This document shows, in pieces, positions 1 to 8,554 of a DNA stretch of 64,000 nt. Source of the DNA: Atopostipes sp963558565 (GTDB lineage: Bacteria; Bacillota; Bacilli; Lactobacillales; Carnobacteriaceae_A). The first letter of the stretch is position 1. Each line of letters starts with the position of its first letter. The notes under the pieces were generated by a model, which worked only from the letters and a program-made list of their open reading frames with translations, was not told the origin of the DNA and did no database searches. Where the stretch lies: assembly GCA_963558565.1 (NCBI GenBank), contig CAUWGX010000005.1, positions 131,533-195,532 on the forward strand. Direction: 5' to 3'. The translations under genes and the position numbers were made by a program.

Positions 1-568
1 CTTAGTGACCGACGTCTTCCCAGCAATTGCTTTAGGTATGGAAGATGCTGAAAAAGACAGTATGGAACAGGCTCCACGATCAACAGATTCTAGTTTCTTA
101 TCGAATGGTGTTTTACCAAGTATTGGTTATCAAGGGGTTCTTGAAGGAGTCACCACTTTATTTGTTTACTGGTTTGCGCGCTATCAATATGCCCCAACAC
201 TAGGGATGAGTGTTGACGCAGCAATTGCGATTAACTTAGCGGAAACAATGGCTTTCGCAACGTTAGGAACGATTCAATTGTTCCACGCATTTAACGTCAA
301 GCATGTCTTTGATTCCCTCTTTAGTGATAATCCATTCAACAATAAATATTTAAATGGCGCTTCCTTACTATCCGGCGTTTTATTATATGGTGTAATCTTA
401 ATTCCGGGTATTAACGACTTCTTTGATGTAACCCTTCCAGATGGAAGAGGTTGGTTAATCGTCGTCTTGGCATCTGTCAGTATTATTGTTTTTGTTGAGA
501 TTATTAAATGGGTCTTAAGAAAAACAGGTGTGGCGGACAAATATCAGAAAAAAGCTACACAAAAGTAA
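1..568 (+). CDS. Cation-transporting P-type ATPase, C-terminal part (cut by window edge)
   Basis: Only the last ~189 codons are present; the reading frame is open to the left edge, so the real start lies outside the window. The first residues, LVTDVFPAIALGMEDA, match the M6 region of P-type ATPases of the Ca2+/PMR1 type, where the motif NL(V)TD..PA.ALG carries ion-binding residues. Four hydrophobic segments follow, as expected for the C-terminal transport bundle. The phosphorylation (DKTGT) and nucleotide-binding domains would lie upstream. The substrate (Ca2+, Mn2+ or another cation) cannot be decided from this fragment. The valine codon at position 5 should not be taken as a start. Confidence 0.85.
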   Translation, partial: LVTDVFPAIALGMEDAEKDSMEQAPRSTDSSFLSNGVLPSIGYQGVLEGVTTLFVYWFARYQYAPTLGMSVDAAIAINLAETMAFATLGTIQLFHAFNVKHVFDSLFSDNPFNNKYLNGASLLSGVLLYGVILIPGINDFFDVTLPDGRGWLIVVLASVSIIVFVEIIKWVLRKTGVADKYQKKATQK

Positions 569-595
569 TGTTTTGATTTATAATTATAATAATAT

Positions 596-636
596 GGAAA
601 GTGGTTTAGTTTACAAGAAGCTAAGCCGCTTTTCTA
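596..636 (+). terminator. Intrinsic terminator after the P-type ATPase
   Basis: A stem pairs AAAGTGGTTTAG with CTAAGCCGCTTTT (one G-U and near-perfect otherwise) around a short loop and ends in a T-rich run. Confidence 0.75.
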
Positions 637-702
637 TCTATTTGAATTTAAAGATGAAAACAATCAAATTTTTTTGAAATATATTAAGGAGAGAGTTGAG
701 AT

Positions 703-2106
703 ATGGATTCTTCCGGGAGTTCCCTGATTACAGAGTTATTAATCATTGTTGTATTAACATTAATCAATGCCTTTTTTGCCGCTGCTGAGATTGCTTTTGT
801 TTCGATTAACAAGACAAAAGTGAATCAAGCCGCAGAAGAAGGTGACAAGAAAGCCGTTCGCGTATTAAATTTACTCGATGAAGCGGATGATTTCTTGGCG
901 ACAATTCAAGTGGCCATTACCTTTGCCGGTTTTCTATCGAGTGCGCAAGCTGCAACCAGTTTTGCGGTTGTCTTTGCTGAATTTTTACCAGCGTTTACGG
1001 GGGCGGACACCGTCGCTACGGTGGTCGTAACGTTAATTTTATCTTATTTCACCCTTGTGTTTGGTGAATTATTTCCAAAACAAATTGCGCTCCAAATGCC
1101 AGAGACGATTGCGATGGGCACAAGTGGGATTGTGTCCTTTGTTCAGAAAATTTTTCGACCATTTATTTGGTTACTTTCGGCTTCGACAGACCTTTTACAA
1201 CGGATCACACCGATTGATTTCACCGAGAGTGACGAGAAATTTACACGCGAAGAAATGCGGGTGATTATTGATCAAAGTCGAGAAAGTGGCAGCTTTGATA
1301 TGGATGAATTGGATATGATGGAAGGTGTCTTGTCCTTAGATACAAAAATCGCTCGTGAAGTGATGGTGCCTCGAACAGATACTGTGATGATGGATATTGA
1401 TGCGGATTACCATGAAAACTTGAGAAAAGTCATCGATAGTCCTTATTCAAGAATCCCCATTTATAAAGAGGAAAAAGATAATGTCATTGGGATTTTACAC
1501 ATGAAGACATTATTGAAGAAGGCCACTGAAGAAGGCTTTGAGAATATTGATTTATTGAAAACTTCTAACCGGCCTATGTTAGTGCCGTCAACGATTTACA
1601 TTGATGATTTACTGATTGAATTTCAACGCGAACAACAACATATGGCCGTCTTGATTGACGAGTATGGAGGCGTTGAAGGGATTGTAACCATGGAAGACCT
1701 GCTCGAAGAGATTGTGGGAGAAATCGATGATGAATCAGATATTACAACCCTTGGCGATATTCGGATTATCGATGAATTTAATTACTATATTAATGGGGGT
1801 ATCTCGATTGAAGAATTTAATGATTACTTTGACGAAGATATTGAAGCCGATGAAGTCGATACAATTGCTGGGTTTATCATTCATCATATTGGCTATGTCC
1901 CCGATGAAGAAGAACGCGTATCCTTACGCATCAATAATTATGTCTTGACGACGAGCGAGATTCAAAATGGTCGTATCTATGGCGTGCTTTTAAATATCGA
2001 TGAAGAACGAATGATCGAAGTCGATTACATCGCTGAAGATGAAGGACCCCAAGACAAAGAAACAACCACAGAAGATGAAAACACGGCGGTAACAGAAAAT
2101 GAATAG
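703..2106 (+). CDS. CNNM/HlyC-CorC family membrane protein with paired CBS domains
   Basis: This 467-residue protein has the full three-part build of the family. An N-terminal DUF21/CNNM transmembrane domain (about residues 1-190, four hydrophobic segments) is followed by a pair of CBS domains (about 205-330; REVMVPRTD and VDEYGGVEGIVTMEDLLEEI-type motifs) and a C-terminal CorC/HlyC domain (about 345-430). The acidic tail after residue 440 is low in complexity. Family members are linked to Mg2+/Co2+ efflux or Mg2+ homeostasis, and the CBS pair is thought to sense adenine nucleotides. The ATG has a good RBS (TAAGGAGAG) about 9 bases upstream. It looks monocistronic, with its own terminator. 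Confidence 0.9.
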   Translation: MDSSGSSLITELLIIVVLTLINAFFAAAEIAFVSINKTKVNQAAEEGDKKAVRVLNLLDEADDFLATIQVAITFAGFLSSAQAATSFAVVFAEFLPAFTGADTVATVVVTLILSYFTLVFGELFPKQIALQMPETIAMGTSGIVSFVQKIFRPFIWLLSASTDLLQRITPIDFTESDEKFTREEMRVIIDQSRESGSFDMDELDMMEGVLSLDTKIAREVMVPRTDTVMMDIDADYHENLRKVIDSPYSRIPIYKEEKDNVIGILHMKTLLKKATEEGFENIDLLKTSNRPMLVPSTIYIDDLLIEFQREQQHMAVLIDEYGGVEGIVTMEDLLEEIVGEIDDESDITTLGDIRIIDEFNYYINGGISIEEFNDYFDEDIEADEVDTIAGFIIHHIGYVPDEEERVSLRINNYVLTTSEIQNGRIYGVLLNIDEERMIEVDYIAEDEGPQDKETTTEDENTAVTENE

Positions 2107-2115
2107 AAACAAAGT

Positions 2116-2150
2116 AAGCACTTATTTGAATACTCAGATAAGTGCTTTTT
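2116..2150 (+). terminator. Intrinsic terminator after the CNNM gene
   Basis: Perfect 10-bp stem AAGCACTTAT / ATAAGTGCTT followed by five T residues. Confidence 0.9.
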
Positions 2151-2183
2151 ATTTGTGTGCTATGCTGCGCGCACAAAAACAAC

Positions 2184-2217
2184 TTATCAACACCCTCTGT
2201 GGATAAGTTGTGGATAA
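2184..2217. promoter_or_regulatory. DnaA-box cluster between CNNM gene and murB
   Basis: Two perfect DnaA boxes in the reverse sense (TGTGGATAA at 2198-2206 and 2209-2217, exactly one helical turn apart) are preceded by a one-mismatch forward box (TTATCAACA at 2184-2192). The cluster lies in non-coding DNA about 160 bases upstream of murB. There is no dnaA/dnaN gene and no DUE-like expanse beside it, so it is not the origin. It resembles the satellite DnaA-box clusters known in Bacillus. Confidence 0.7.
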
Positions 2218-2374
2218 AAGGATGTCCATTTAGTTAAAATAATCTCAAAGGGATGACATACTTAACAAGAACAAACGCGCAGAGGGGTACTTTTCTGTTG
2301 TTTTTCATGTTATTATAAATAAGTAAAACTGAAATTAATCTAGATTGCATTTAAAGCTGAAAGGAAAGAGTCTA

Positions 2375-3295
2375 GTGGACTATACAGAAATCTTAAAACA
2401 ACATCCAAACTTAATTGTTAAAAAAGATGAACCTTTATCGAATTATACTTATACTAAAACGGGCGGACCAGCCGATTTACTATTTTTCCCCGCAACGGTC
2501 GCCGAAGTCTCCGCTATTATTGATTGGGTACATGAAGAGAACCATCCCTTAACGATTTTAGGGAATGCGAGTAATTTAATTGTACAAGATGGCGGTATCC
2601 GCGGTGTCACGGTTATTTTAACGGAACTGAAAACAATCAAAGTAGAGGGAACGACGATGGTTGTTGAGTCTGGCGCACCAATTATTGGAGTCAGTGAAAC
2701 AGCTTATGAACACGAGTTAACGGGTTTAGAGTTTGCTTGTGGAATTCCAGGTAGTACGGGTGGAGCCGTTTATATGAACGCTGGCGCTTACGAGGGTGAA
2801 GTGAAAGATGTTATTGAAAAAGTGACGATCTTGACGCGTGATGGCCGGATTATTGAAGCGAGTAATGAAGAGATGGAATTTACTTATCGCCACAGCAAAC
2901 TTCAAGAAACAAACGATATCGTGTTAGATGTTACGTTTAAATTGAAAAAAGGAAAATCCGAACAAATCAGAGAGCGGATGGATGAATTGACGTTCTTACG
3001 TACTTCCAAACAACCGCTTGAATATCCTTCTTGTGGTTCGGTCTTTAAACGACCAACTGGCCACTTTACGGGTAAATTAATCCAAGATGCTGATCTCCAA
3101 GGCTTAACTTGGGGCGGGGCGCAAGTTTCTAAAAAACATGCCGGGTTTATCGTTAATATCGATGGAGCAACAGCTACCGATTATATTGAGCTCATTGAAC
3201 ACATCCAAGAAGTTATTTTAGAAAAATTTGATGTCGTCTTAGAGCGCGAAGTTCGAATTATTGGTGAAAGTGTTGAAGAAGCTCAAAACAAATAA
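2375..3295 (+). CDS. murB: UDP-N-acetylenolpyruvoylglucosamine reductase
   Basis: MurB is the FAD enzyme that makes UDP-N-acetylmuramate, the second committed step of peptidoglycan synthesis in the cytoplasm. The FAD-binding PCMH part shows TKTGGPADLL, GNASNLIVQDGGIRGV and GIPGSTGGAVYMNAGAY. The substrate domain has YRHSKLQ and SCGSVFKRP with the catalytic serine of GSVF, and ends with GFIVN. The length of 306 residues fits the type II (Gram-positive) enzyme. I chose the GTG at 2375 because AAAGGAAAG precedes it by a proper distance; the frame stays open to a TTG at 2345 that has no RBS. Its upstream region carries the DnaA-box cluster. Confidence 0.95.
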   Translation: MDYTEILKQHPNLIVKKDEPLSNYTYTKTGGPADLLFFPATVAEVSAIIDWVHEENHPLTILGNASNLIVQDGGIRGVTVILTELKTIKVEGTTMVVESGAPIIGVSETAYEHELTGLEFACGIPGSTGGAVYMNAGAYEGEVKDVIEKVTILTRDGRIIEASNEEMEFTYRHSKLQETNDIVLDVTFKLKKGKSEQIRERMDELTFLRTSKQPLEYPSCGSVFKRPTGHFTGKLIQDADLQGLTWGGAQVSKKHAGFIVNIDGATATDYIELIEHIQEVILEKFDVVLEREVRIIGESVEEAQNK

Positions 3296-3309
3296 AATAG
3301 CAATCATGG

Positions 3310-3342
3310 AGTTGGTTTTCTTAAGTGAAAGCCAACTTTTTT
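3310..3342 (+). terminator. Intrinsic terminator after murB
   Basis: 11-bp stem AGTTGGTTTTC / GAAAGCCAACT with one mismatch, then six T residues. Confidence 0.85.
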
Positions 3343-3371
3343 CTTTGGATTTAAAATCTTTCTTTTTATAC

Positions 3372-3402
3372 TTGACCTTAACGTTACGTCAAGGTCTATA
3401 CT
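3372..3402 (+). promoter_or_regulatory. MerR-type promoter and operator of the TipA-like regulator
   Basis: The -35 TTGACC (3372-3377) and the -10 TATACT (3397-3402) are separated by 19 bases, the overlong spacer typical of MerR-activated promoters. The spacer and -35 hold a dyad, GACCTTAACGT / ACGTCAAGGTC (3374-3396), with one mismatch and a one-base centre. This points to autoregulation by the gene that begins 18 bases downstream. Confidence 0.85.
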
Positions 3403-3420
3403 AGGGCTGGAGGTGAGGAG

Positions 3421-4194
3421 ATGGAGTATACAGTGAGTCAATTAGCTGAGTTATCCGGGGTCAGTGCACGGACATTGCGGTACTACGATGAAATTGATTT
3501 GTTAAAACCTGCGCGCACGAAAGCGAATGGTTATCGGATCTATGGACCGACGGAAGTGAATCTCTTACAGCAAATCTTATTCTATCGTGAATTAGAAATG
3601 CCTTTGGAGACGATTAAACAAATGGTCCATGCGCAGACGTTTGATGTTGAACAAGCCTTGCAGCAGCATCTCATCTACCTACAACAAAAAAGAAATCGTT
3701 TGGAGGACTTGATTGTTACAGTTGAGAAATCCATTCAAGAAGCCAAAGGAGAAATTAAAATGACGGATCAAGAAAAATTTGAAGCCTTTAAAAAAGACTT
3801 AGTCGAACAAAATGAAGCACAATATGGTTCGGAAATCCGTGAACAATACGGAGAAGAGGTCGTCGAACAATCCAATGAAAAAATATATGGAATGACTAAA
3901 GCAAAGTATGAAGCATTCGAAGCGGTCACAGCTGAGTTAAATGAAAAGTTAGCACAAGCAACTAAGCTTGGGGACACTGTAAGTGACTTGGGGCAAGAAG
4001 TTGCAGCCCTTCACCAGGACTGGTTGAAAAGGGTCTGGCCAAAGGGGCATTATACGGAAGAAGCCCATTATAATTTAAGTTTGATGTATGTTGAAGATGA
4101 TCGTTTCAAAGCTTACTATGAACAAATTGCGCCGGGTGCGGCCGAATATTTATATGCTGCACTAAAAAAATATTTAAATATGGAGGCTGAATAA
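3421..4194 (+). CDS. MerR-family regulator with TipAS-type effector domain
   Basis: The N-terminus (residues 1-70) is a MerR winged helix: TVSQLAELSGVSARTLRYYDEIDLLKPAR and NGYRIYG. A dimerisation helix follows (about 75-108). Residues 120-257 form an all-helical TipAS/antibiotic-recognition-like domain with the Y/E/W-rich pattern seen in TipA, SkgA and Mta-type drug sensors. Such proteins bind hydrophobic or macrocyclic drugs and activate multidrug pumps or themselves. The start is supported by GGAGGTGA 5 bases upstream. No target gene follows before a strong terminator, so autoregulation plus remote targets is likely; the paralogue at 43984 has a related operator. Confidence 0.9.
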   Translation: MEYTVSQLAELSGVSARTLRYYDEIDLLKPARTKANGYRIYGPTEVNLLQQILFYRELEMPLETIKQMVHAQTFDVEQALQQHLIYLQQKRNRLEDLIVTVEKSIQEAKGEIKMTDQEKFEAFKKDLVEQNEAQYGSEIREQYGEEVVEQSNEKIYGMTKAKYEAFEAVTAELNEKLAQATKLGDTVSDLGQEVAALHQDWLKRVWPKGHYTEEAHYNLSLMYVEDDRFKAYYEQIAPGAAEYLYAALKKYLNMEAE

Positions 4195-4197
4195 ATG

Positions 4198-4240
4198 AAA
4201 CGCTCAAAATGACGATTACTGGTCATTTTGAGCGTTTTTA
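4198..4240 (+). terminator. Strong intrinsic terminator after the first MerR gene
   Basis: Perfect 16-bp stem (AAACGCTCAAAATGAC and its complement), 8-base loop, T-rich tail. Confidence 0.95.
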
Positions 4241-4307
4241 ATGGCTATTTTAATAGAAAATGATTAGAGAAAAGAAAGATAGAGGAATGAATATTGCTGG
4301 TTACTTA

Positions 4308-4316
4308 TGCTATAAT
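4308..4316 (+). promoter_or_regulatory. Extended -10 promoter of the rpiA-pdp operon
   Basis: TGCTATAAT matches an extended -10 (TGn plus TATAAT). No good -35 is seen 17 bases upstream, which is usual for extended -10 promoters. The first ATG with an RBS lies 38 bases downstream. Confidence 0.6.
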
Positions 4317-4354
4317 AGATGTATATTGAGAGCGTTTGCGAGGAGCGGAAGAAA

Positions 4355-5032
4355 ATGAATCAAAAGAAATTAGTGGGCGATGAAGCAGCCACATTTGTTG
4401 AAGATAATATGACTGTAGGATTAGGTACAGGCTCTACGGCGGAATATATGGTTAAAGCAGTCGCAAAGAGAGTTGAGGAAGAAGGACTCCATTTAACATG
4501 TGTGTCTACTTCCACCGTCACTGAAAAATTAGCGAAGAATTTAGGGTTAAATGTCAAAGACTTAGCAGAAGTGGACGAGATTGATTTAACGATTGATGGC
4601 GCGGATGAAATTTCACCGACTTATCAAGGCATCAAAGGAGGCGGTGGCGCCTTATTATTTGAAAAAATTGTAGCGACAAATTCAAAGAAAAATATTTGGA
4701 TTGCCGACGCATCAAAATTAGTTGAGACATTAGGGACTTTCCCACTGCCAGTAGAAGTTGTTTCCTTTGGAAGTGAACATTTATTTGCGACTTTTGAAGC
4801 CAAGGGCTACCAGCCAGCTTATCGTTTAGATGAAGAGGGCGATAAATTTAAAACAGATGCAGGCCATTTTATTATTGACTTGCATTTAGAAAAAATTGAA
4901 GAGCCCAAAAAGTTGGCACAAGCATTAAAGAATGAAGTCGGCGTGGTGGAACATGGTTTGTTTATCGATATTGTGGACCAAGTAATCGTAGGACATGACG
5001 ACGGTGAGATTGAAATATTGCACGCAGACTAA
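4355..5032 (+). CDS. rpiA: Ribose-5-phosphate isomerase A
   Basis: RpiA interconverts ribose-5-phosphate and ribulose-5-phosphate in the pentose phosphate pathway. Family motifs are all present: GLGTGSTAEYMV near the N-terminus, DGADEI (about residue 83), and KGGGGALLFEKIVA with the catalytic lysine and glutamate. The 225-residue length is normal. The ATG at 4355 has AGGAGCGG upstream; the frame runs a little further 5' without an RBS. It is followed after 21 bases by pdp, so ribose-1-phosphate released from nucleosides can enter sugar metabolism through the same operon. Confidence 0.95.
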   Translation: MNQKKLVGDEAATFVEDNMTVGLGTGSTAEYMVKAVAKRVEEEGLHLTCVSTSTVTEKLAKNLGLNVKDLAEVDEIDLTIDGADEISPTYQGIKGGGGALLFEKIVATNSKKNIWIADASKLVETLGTFPLPVEVVSFGSEHLFATFEAKGYQPAYRLDEEGDKFKTDAGHFIIDLHLEKIEEPKKLAQALKNEVGVVEHGLFIDIVDQVIVGHDDGEIEILHAD

Positions 5033-5053
5033 AGAAAAAGGGGACTTATTAAA

Positions 5054-6358
5054 ATGGTTCGTATGGTAGATTTAATTGAGAAAAAGCAGAAAAAAGAGCG
5101 ACTGACAACACCTGAAATCCAATGGATGATCAATGCTTTTACTGCCGACCAAATCCCAGATTACCAAATGAGTGCCATGTTGATGGCGATTTATTTTAAT
5201 GGCATGATGGAAGAAGAGTTGCGAGATTTAACGATGGCGATGGTGGAGTCCGGCGATCAAATCGATTTATCAGAGATTAAAGGCACTAAAGTCGACAAAC
5301 ATTCCACAGGAGGTGTGGGCGATACAACGACCTTGGTCTTAGCCCCATTAGTAGCGAGCGTTGGCGTGCCGGTTCCCAAAATGAGTGGCCGTGGTTTAGG
5401 CCATACTGGGGGAACTTTGGATAAACTGGAGTCGATCGAAGGTTTCCATATTGAAATTACAGAAGATGAATTTACGGCTTTAGTCAACAAGAATAAATTA
5501 GCTTTAGTGGGACAAACAGGGAATTTAACGCCTGCGGATAAAAAGATCTATGCTTTACGAGATGTGACAAGCACTGTCGGCTCCATTCCTCTAATTGCTA
5601 GTTCCATTATGAGTAAAAAAATTGCTTCAGGCGCGGATGCGATGGTCTTAGATGTCAAAGTAGGAACCGGCGCCTTTATGAAAAGTATTGAAGAAGCGGA
5701 GAAATTGGCGCAAACGATGGTCAATATCGGCAACAGTGTTGGTCGAGAGACGATGGCAGTTATTTCTGATATGAGCCAGCCACTCGGTGAAGCGATTGGT
5801 AATGCTTTAGAAGTGAAAGAGGCGATCGCAACGTTGAAAGATGAAGGACCTGCAGATTTAACGGAATTATCGCTCGTACTCGGGAGTCAAATGGCTTATC
5901 TCGGCGGCGTGGGTGCCGATTTAGCGGAGGCGCGTCGTTTACTAGAAGAAAATATACAAAATGGTCAAGCGCTAGAGAAATTTAAAGTCTTTATAGAAGC
6001 ACAAGGCGGCAATCCGGAAGTGATTGAACGCCCTGATGAGTTGCTGCCCAAAGCTGCTTATCAAGTAGAGGTTAAAGCCGAACGCGCAGGTGTCGTCTCT
6101 GCAATGGAGGCAGAGGAATTAGGCATTGCGGGTATGTTATTAGGCGCTGGACGCGAAACCGTCGATAGTGAACTCGATTTAGCGGCAGGGTTGATGTTAC
6201 ATAAAAAGATTGGCGATAAAGTAGCTGTGGGGGATGTTTTAGTGACCATCTATTCCAATAAAGAAGATGTCACTCCTTCGATTGAAAAAATTAAAGAAAA
6301 TATTACGATCAGCGATCAAGCAGTACCGGTACAGCTTATCCATGAAATTATTCATTAA
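5054..6358 (+). CDS. pdp: Pyrimidine-nucleoside phosphorylase
   Basis: The enzyme splits uridine, thymidine and deoxyuridine with phosphate into base and (deoxy)ribose-1-phosphate. Signature sequences are KHSTGGVGDTTTLVLAPLVA, followed by MSGRGLGHTGGTLDKLE, the phosphate- and nucleoside-binding loops of the NP-II family. A central alpha/beta domain and a C-terminal domain (about 345-434) complete the fold. The 434-residue length is standard. The start has AAAGGGGA upstream; a second in-frame ATG lies 9 bases later. The gene is downstream of rpiA in one operon closed by a terminator, which indicates nucleoside salvage for carbon. Confidence 0.95.
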   Translation: MVRMVDLIEKKQKKERLTTPEIQWMINAFTADQIPDYQMSAMLMAIYFNGMMEEELRDLTMAMVESGDQIDLSEIKGTKVDKHSTGGVGDTTTLVLAPLVASVGVPVPKMSGRGLGHTGGTLDKLESIEGFHIEITEDEFTALVNKNKLALVGQTGNLTPADKKIYALRDVTSTVGSIPLIASSIMSKKIASGADAMVLDVKVGTGAFMKSIEEAEKLAQTMVNIGNSVGRETMAVISDMSQPLGEAIGNALEVKEAIATLKDEGPADLTELSLVLGSQMAYLGGVGADLAEARRLLEENIQNGQALEKFKVFIEAQGGNPEVIERPDELLPKAAYQVEVKAERAGVVSAMEAEELGIAGMLLGAGRETVDSELDLAAGLMLHKKIGDKVAVGDVLVTIYSNKEDVTPSIEKIKENITISDQAVPVQLIHEIIH

Positions 6359-6372
6359 TCGTTAGAAAAATA

Positions 6373-6409
6373 AAAGAGGAGTCCTGATTAGTCAAGGACT
6401 TCTTTTTCT
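6373..6409 (+). terminator. Intrinsic terminator after pdp
   Basis: Stem AAGAGGAGTCCT / AGGACTTCTTTTT (one bulge) with a T-rich end. Confidence 0.75.
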
Positions 6410-6577
6410 CTATATCGTATTGAACGAATCAAAGTATTGGCTTGGTGAATCGTCGGTTTTCAGTGCTAAACGACCGTTCATTAGAAAATTTTACATGAAA
6501 GTAAAGAATGGTTGTTCTATGCATCCAGTGAACGTGTTTCATGTCAGAACAATCAAATGAATAATAAAGGGGATAAA

Positions 6578-7420
6578 ATGGATAGAAAAGTCATCTTTTT
6601 CGATGCAGATGGAACGATTATAAATGGGGATTATATGTCGCCACGAGTGAAAGAAACGTTACAAGAACTGGAAAGACAAGGCCATATTTTAGTTTTAAGT
6701 ACCGGCCGTGCTTTACCGGCCATGGGCGAGGCACTGCAAGCCATGGACTTTGAAAATATTATTTGTTCAGGCGGAAATGTCACTTTGGCTGAAAATAACG
6801 TTATATTTAATCATGCGCTAACTACCGAGCAATTAAAAGAAATTCGCGCCTTTTTAGATGAACGAGAAATCCCTTACCATATGGAAGCGCCGGATTATAT
6901 ATGGATTAAAAAGGGTGAGATGCAAAATTATATTGACCGCTACAAAGGGCTATTTCCCGCTAAAGAAGATTTAACCAAAGAAGAATATGAAGAAGCGAGA
7001 AAAATGATCGAAGAAACGGCTGCACGCTCCAAAGAAGAAAATACCCAAGATTTGACCATCAATAAAATCCATTATTTCAGTGAAGAGCTTTCTTTTGAAG
7101 AATTAAAAGAAAGATTTGGCGAACAATTTCATTGTGTCCCGCTGTCTTTATCGAATCAATTTTCAGGCGGTGAAATCAGCACAAAAGGAGTCACTAAACG
7201 CATAGGAATGGAAAAAATATTAGACTATTTTGACATGCCTTTAGCAAGCGCCGTTGCTGTAGGTGATGACTTTAATGACATTGAAATGTTAGAGTATGCC
7301 CCTTATAGTATAGTGCTTGAACATGCCCATGATGAAGTAAAAAAATATGCCGACTATGTCACCGAAGATTTCGATAATGATGGCTTTTATCATGCGATGG
7401 TCCATCTTAATTTATTGTAA
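6578..7420 (+). CDS. HAD-superfamily Cof-type phosphatase
   Basis: This is a Cof/IIB-type haloacid dehalogenase-like hydrolase of 280 residues. Motif I FFDADGTII (nucleophile aspartate about residue 8), motif II STGR, the lysine of STKGVTKRIGM and motif IV VGDDFNDIEML are intact. The cap domain sits between residues ~85 and ~190. Such enzymes dephosphorylate sugar phosphates, FMN or PLP, and the substrate cannot be told from sequence. The ATG at 6578 has AAAGGGGAT upstream; the longer frame from 6512 lacks an RBS. It is convergent with fni. Confidence 0.9.
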   Translation: MDRKVIFFDADGTIINGDYMSPRVKETLQELERQGHILVLSTGRALPAMGEALQAMDFENIICSGGNVTLAENNVIFNHALTTEQLKEIRAFLDEREIPYHMEAPDYIWIKKGEMQNYIDRYKGLFPAKEDLTKEEYEEARKMIEETAARSKEENTQDLTINKIHYFSEELSFEELKERFGEQFHCVPLSLSNQFSGGEISTKGVTKRIGMEKILDYFDMPLASAVAVGDDFNDIEMLEYAPYSIVLEHAHDEVKKYADYVTEDFDNDGFYHAMVHLNLL

Positions 7421-7423
7421 AAG

Positions 7424-7469
7424 AAAAAGGGCAAGAGAGGAGGAAAGATCCACTCTCTTGGCCTTTTTT
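7424..7469. terminator. Bidirectional terminator between the HAD gene and fni
   Basis: Stem AAAAAGGGCAAGAGAG / CTCTCTTGGCCTTTTT with A-run on the left and T-run on the right, so it can serve both convergent genes. Confidence 0.85.
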
Positions 7470-7483
7470 AATGAATAAACAAA

Positions 7484-8542
7484 TTACTTTGAAGAACGTT
7501 GGGCATATTGTTTGAGATCAATCCCTCGTAAAGTGGCCCATTCCGCCGTATCTCCAGTAATGATAACGTCTGTATTTTGTAAATCAGTGACTGATTTGGC
7601 GCTGAGTAATGTCATGCTGCGTTCAATTTCCATTTTCCATTGTTCTACTTGCTCAATAGCTAAGTCAACATCTTTTAAAATCATATGCATAAATTGACTT
7701 GAGATGCCTACGAGCGAAGCTCCGAGAGCAAGAGATTTTACAATGTCTTGAGCCGTACGAATTCCTCCAGATGAAATAATCTGGCTGTCATCTTGGACTT
7801 CCATCGCCTCAAGCAAGGAAACAGGCGTTGTTTGCCCCCAAGGTTCCAATCCATCTAATTTCAATTCAGGACGACGGAAATTCTCAATTTGGGCAAAGTT
7901 CGTGCCGCCTTTCCCACTGATGTCGATATACTTCACACCGATTTCTTGGAGCCGTTGAATCGTCTCGCGGCTCATACCAAAGCCAACTTCTTTGACAATT
8001 AAAGGCACATCAATGGTTTCGACAATTTCTTGAATATTTTCTAACCAATTTGAAAATGTACGATCGCCTTCAGGCATCACTAATTCTTGGGGCGCATTGA
8101 CATGAATTTGTAATGCATCGGCCTCGACTAAATCAATGGCTTTTTTAGCGTTTTCAGCGCCATGCCCCGCGCCTAAGTTAGCAAAGACTAACCCATTAGG
8201 ATTTTCTTTGCGGACGATTTTATAAGATTCTTCGACTTCTGGATTTTTTAGGCCCGCGCTGATAGAGCCGGTCGCTATTGCTAAACCAGTCTCGTACGCC
8301 ACGATTGCTAATTTTTGGTTCAATTTTCCTGTCCAGTCGCTCCCACCCGTCATAGCATTAATGAAAAAAGGGAGAGAGAACGCTAAAGGGCCTAAGTGAG
8401 TTGATAGATCAACCTCCGTAACATCCATCTGTGGGAAAGAATGATGCATAAAATGAACATCTTTAAAGGCAGAATCTCCATCTTTATAAAAGTTCTCCGA
8501 AAGAGATACGTGCTCGTTTTTACGGTTTATTTGTTTTGACAT
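7484..8542 (-). CDS. fni: Type II isopentenyl-diphosphate delta-isomerase (FMN-dependent)
   Basis: Fni interconverts isopentenyl and dimethylallyl diphosphate using FMN and NADPH in the cytoplasm. Motifs of the type II family are visible: FFINAMTGGS, TGSISAGL, ANLGAG, QIHVNAPQELVMPEGDR (substrate and Mg2+ site), KEVGFGMS and DISGKGGTNF (flavin site). The length of 352 residues is normal. GGAGG lies 6 bases before the ATG. It is the last gene of the minus-strand mevalonate operon, 12 bases after mvaK2. Confidence 0.95.
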   Translation of the reverse strand: MSKQINRKNEHVSLSENFYKDGDSAFKDVHFMHHSFPQMDVTEVDLSTHLGPLAFSLPFFINAMTGGSDWTGKLNQKLAIVAYETGLAIATGSISAGLKNPEVEESYKIVRKENPNGLVFANLGAGHGAENAKKAIDLVEADALQIHVNAPQELVMPEGDRTFSNWLENIQEIVETIDVPLIVKEVGFGMSRETIQRLQEIGVKYIDISGKGGTNFAQIENFRRPELKLDGLEPWGQTTPVSLLEAMEVQDDSQIISSGGIRTAQDIVKSLALGASLVGISSQFMHMILKDVDLAIEQVEQWKMEIERSMTLLSAKSVTDLQNTDVIITGDTAEWATLRGIDLKQYAQRSSK

Positions 8543-8554
8543 GCATAGCCTCCA

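Noticed and set aside
2184..2217. DnaA-box cluster as the chromosomal origin
   Set aside because: No dnaA, dnaN, rpmH or other origin neighbours, and too few boxes.
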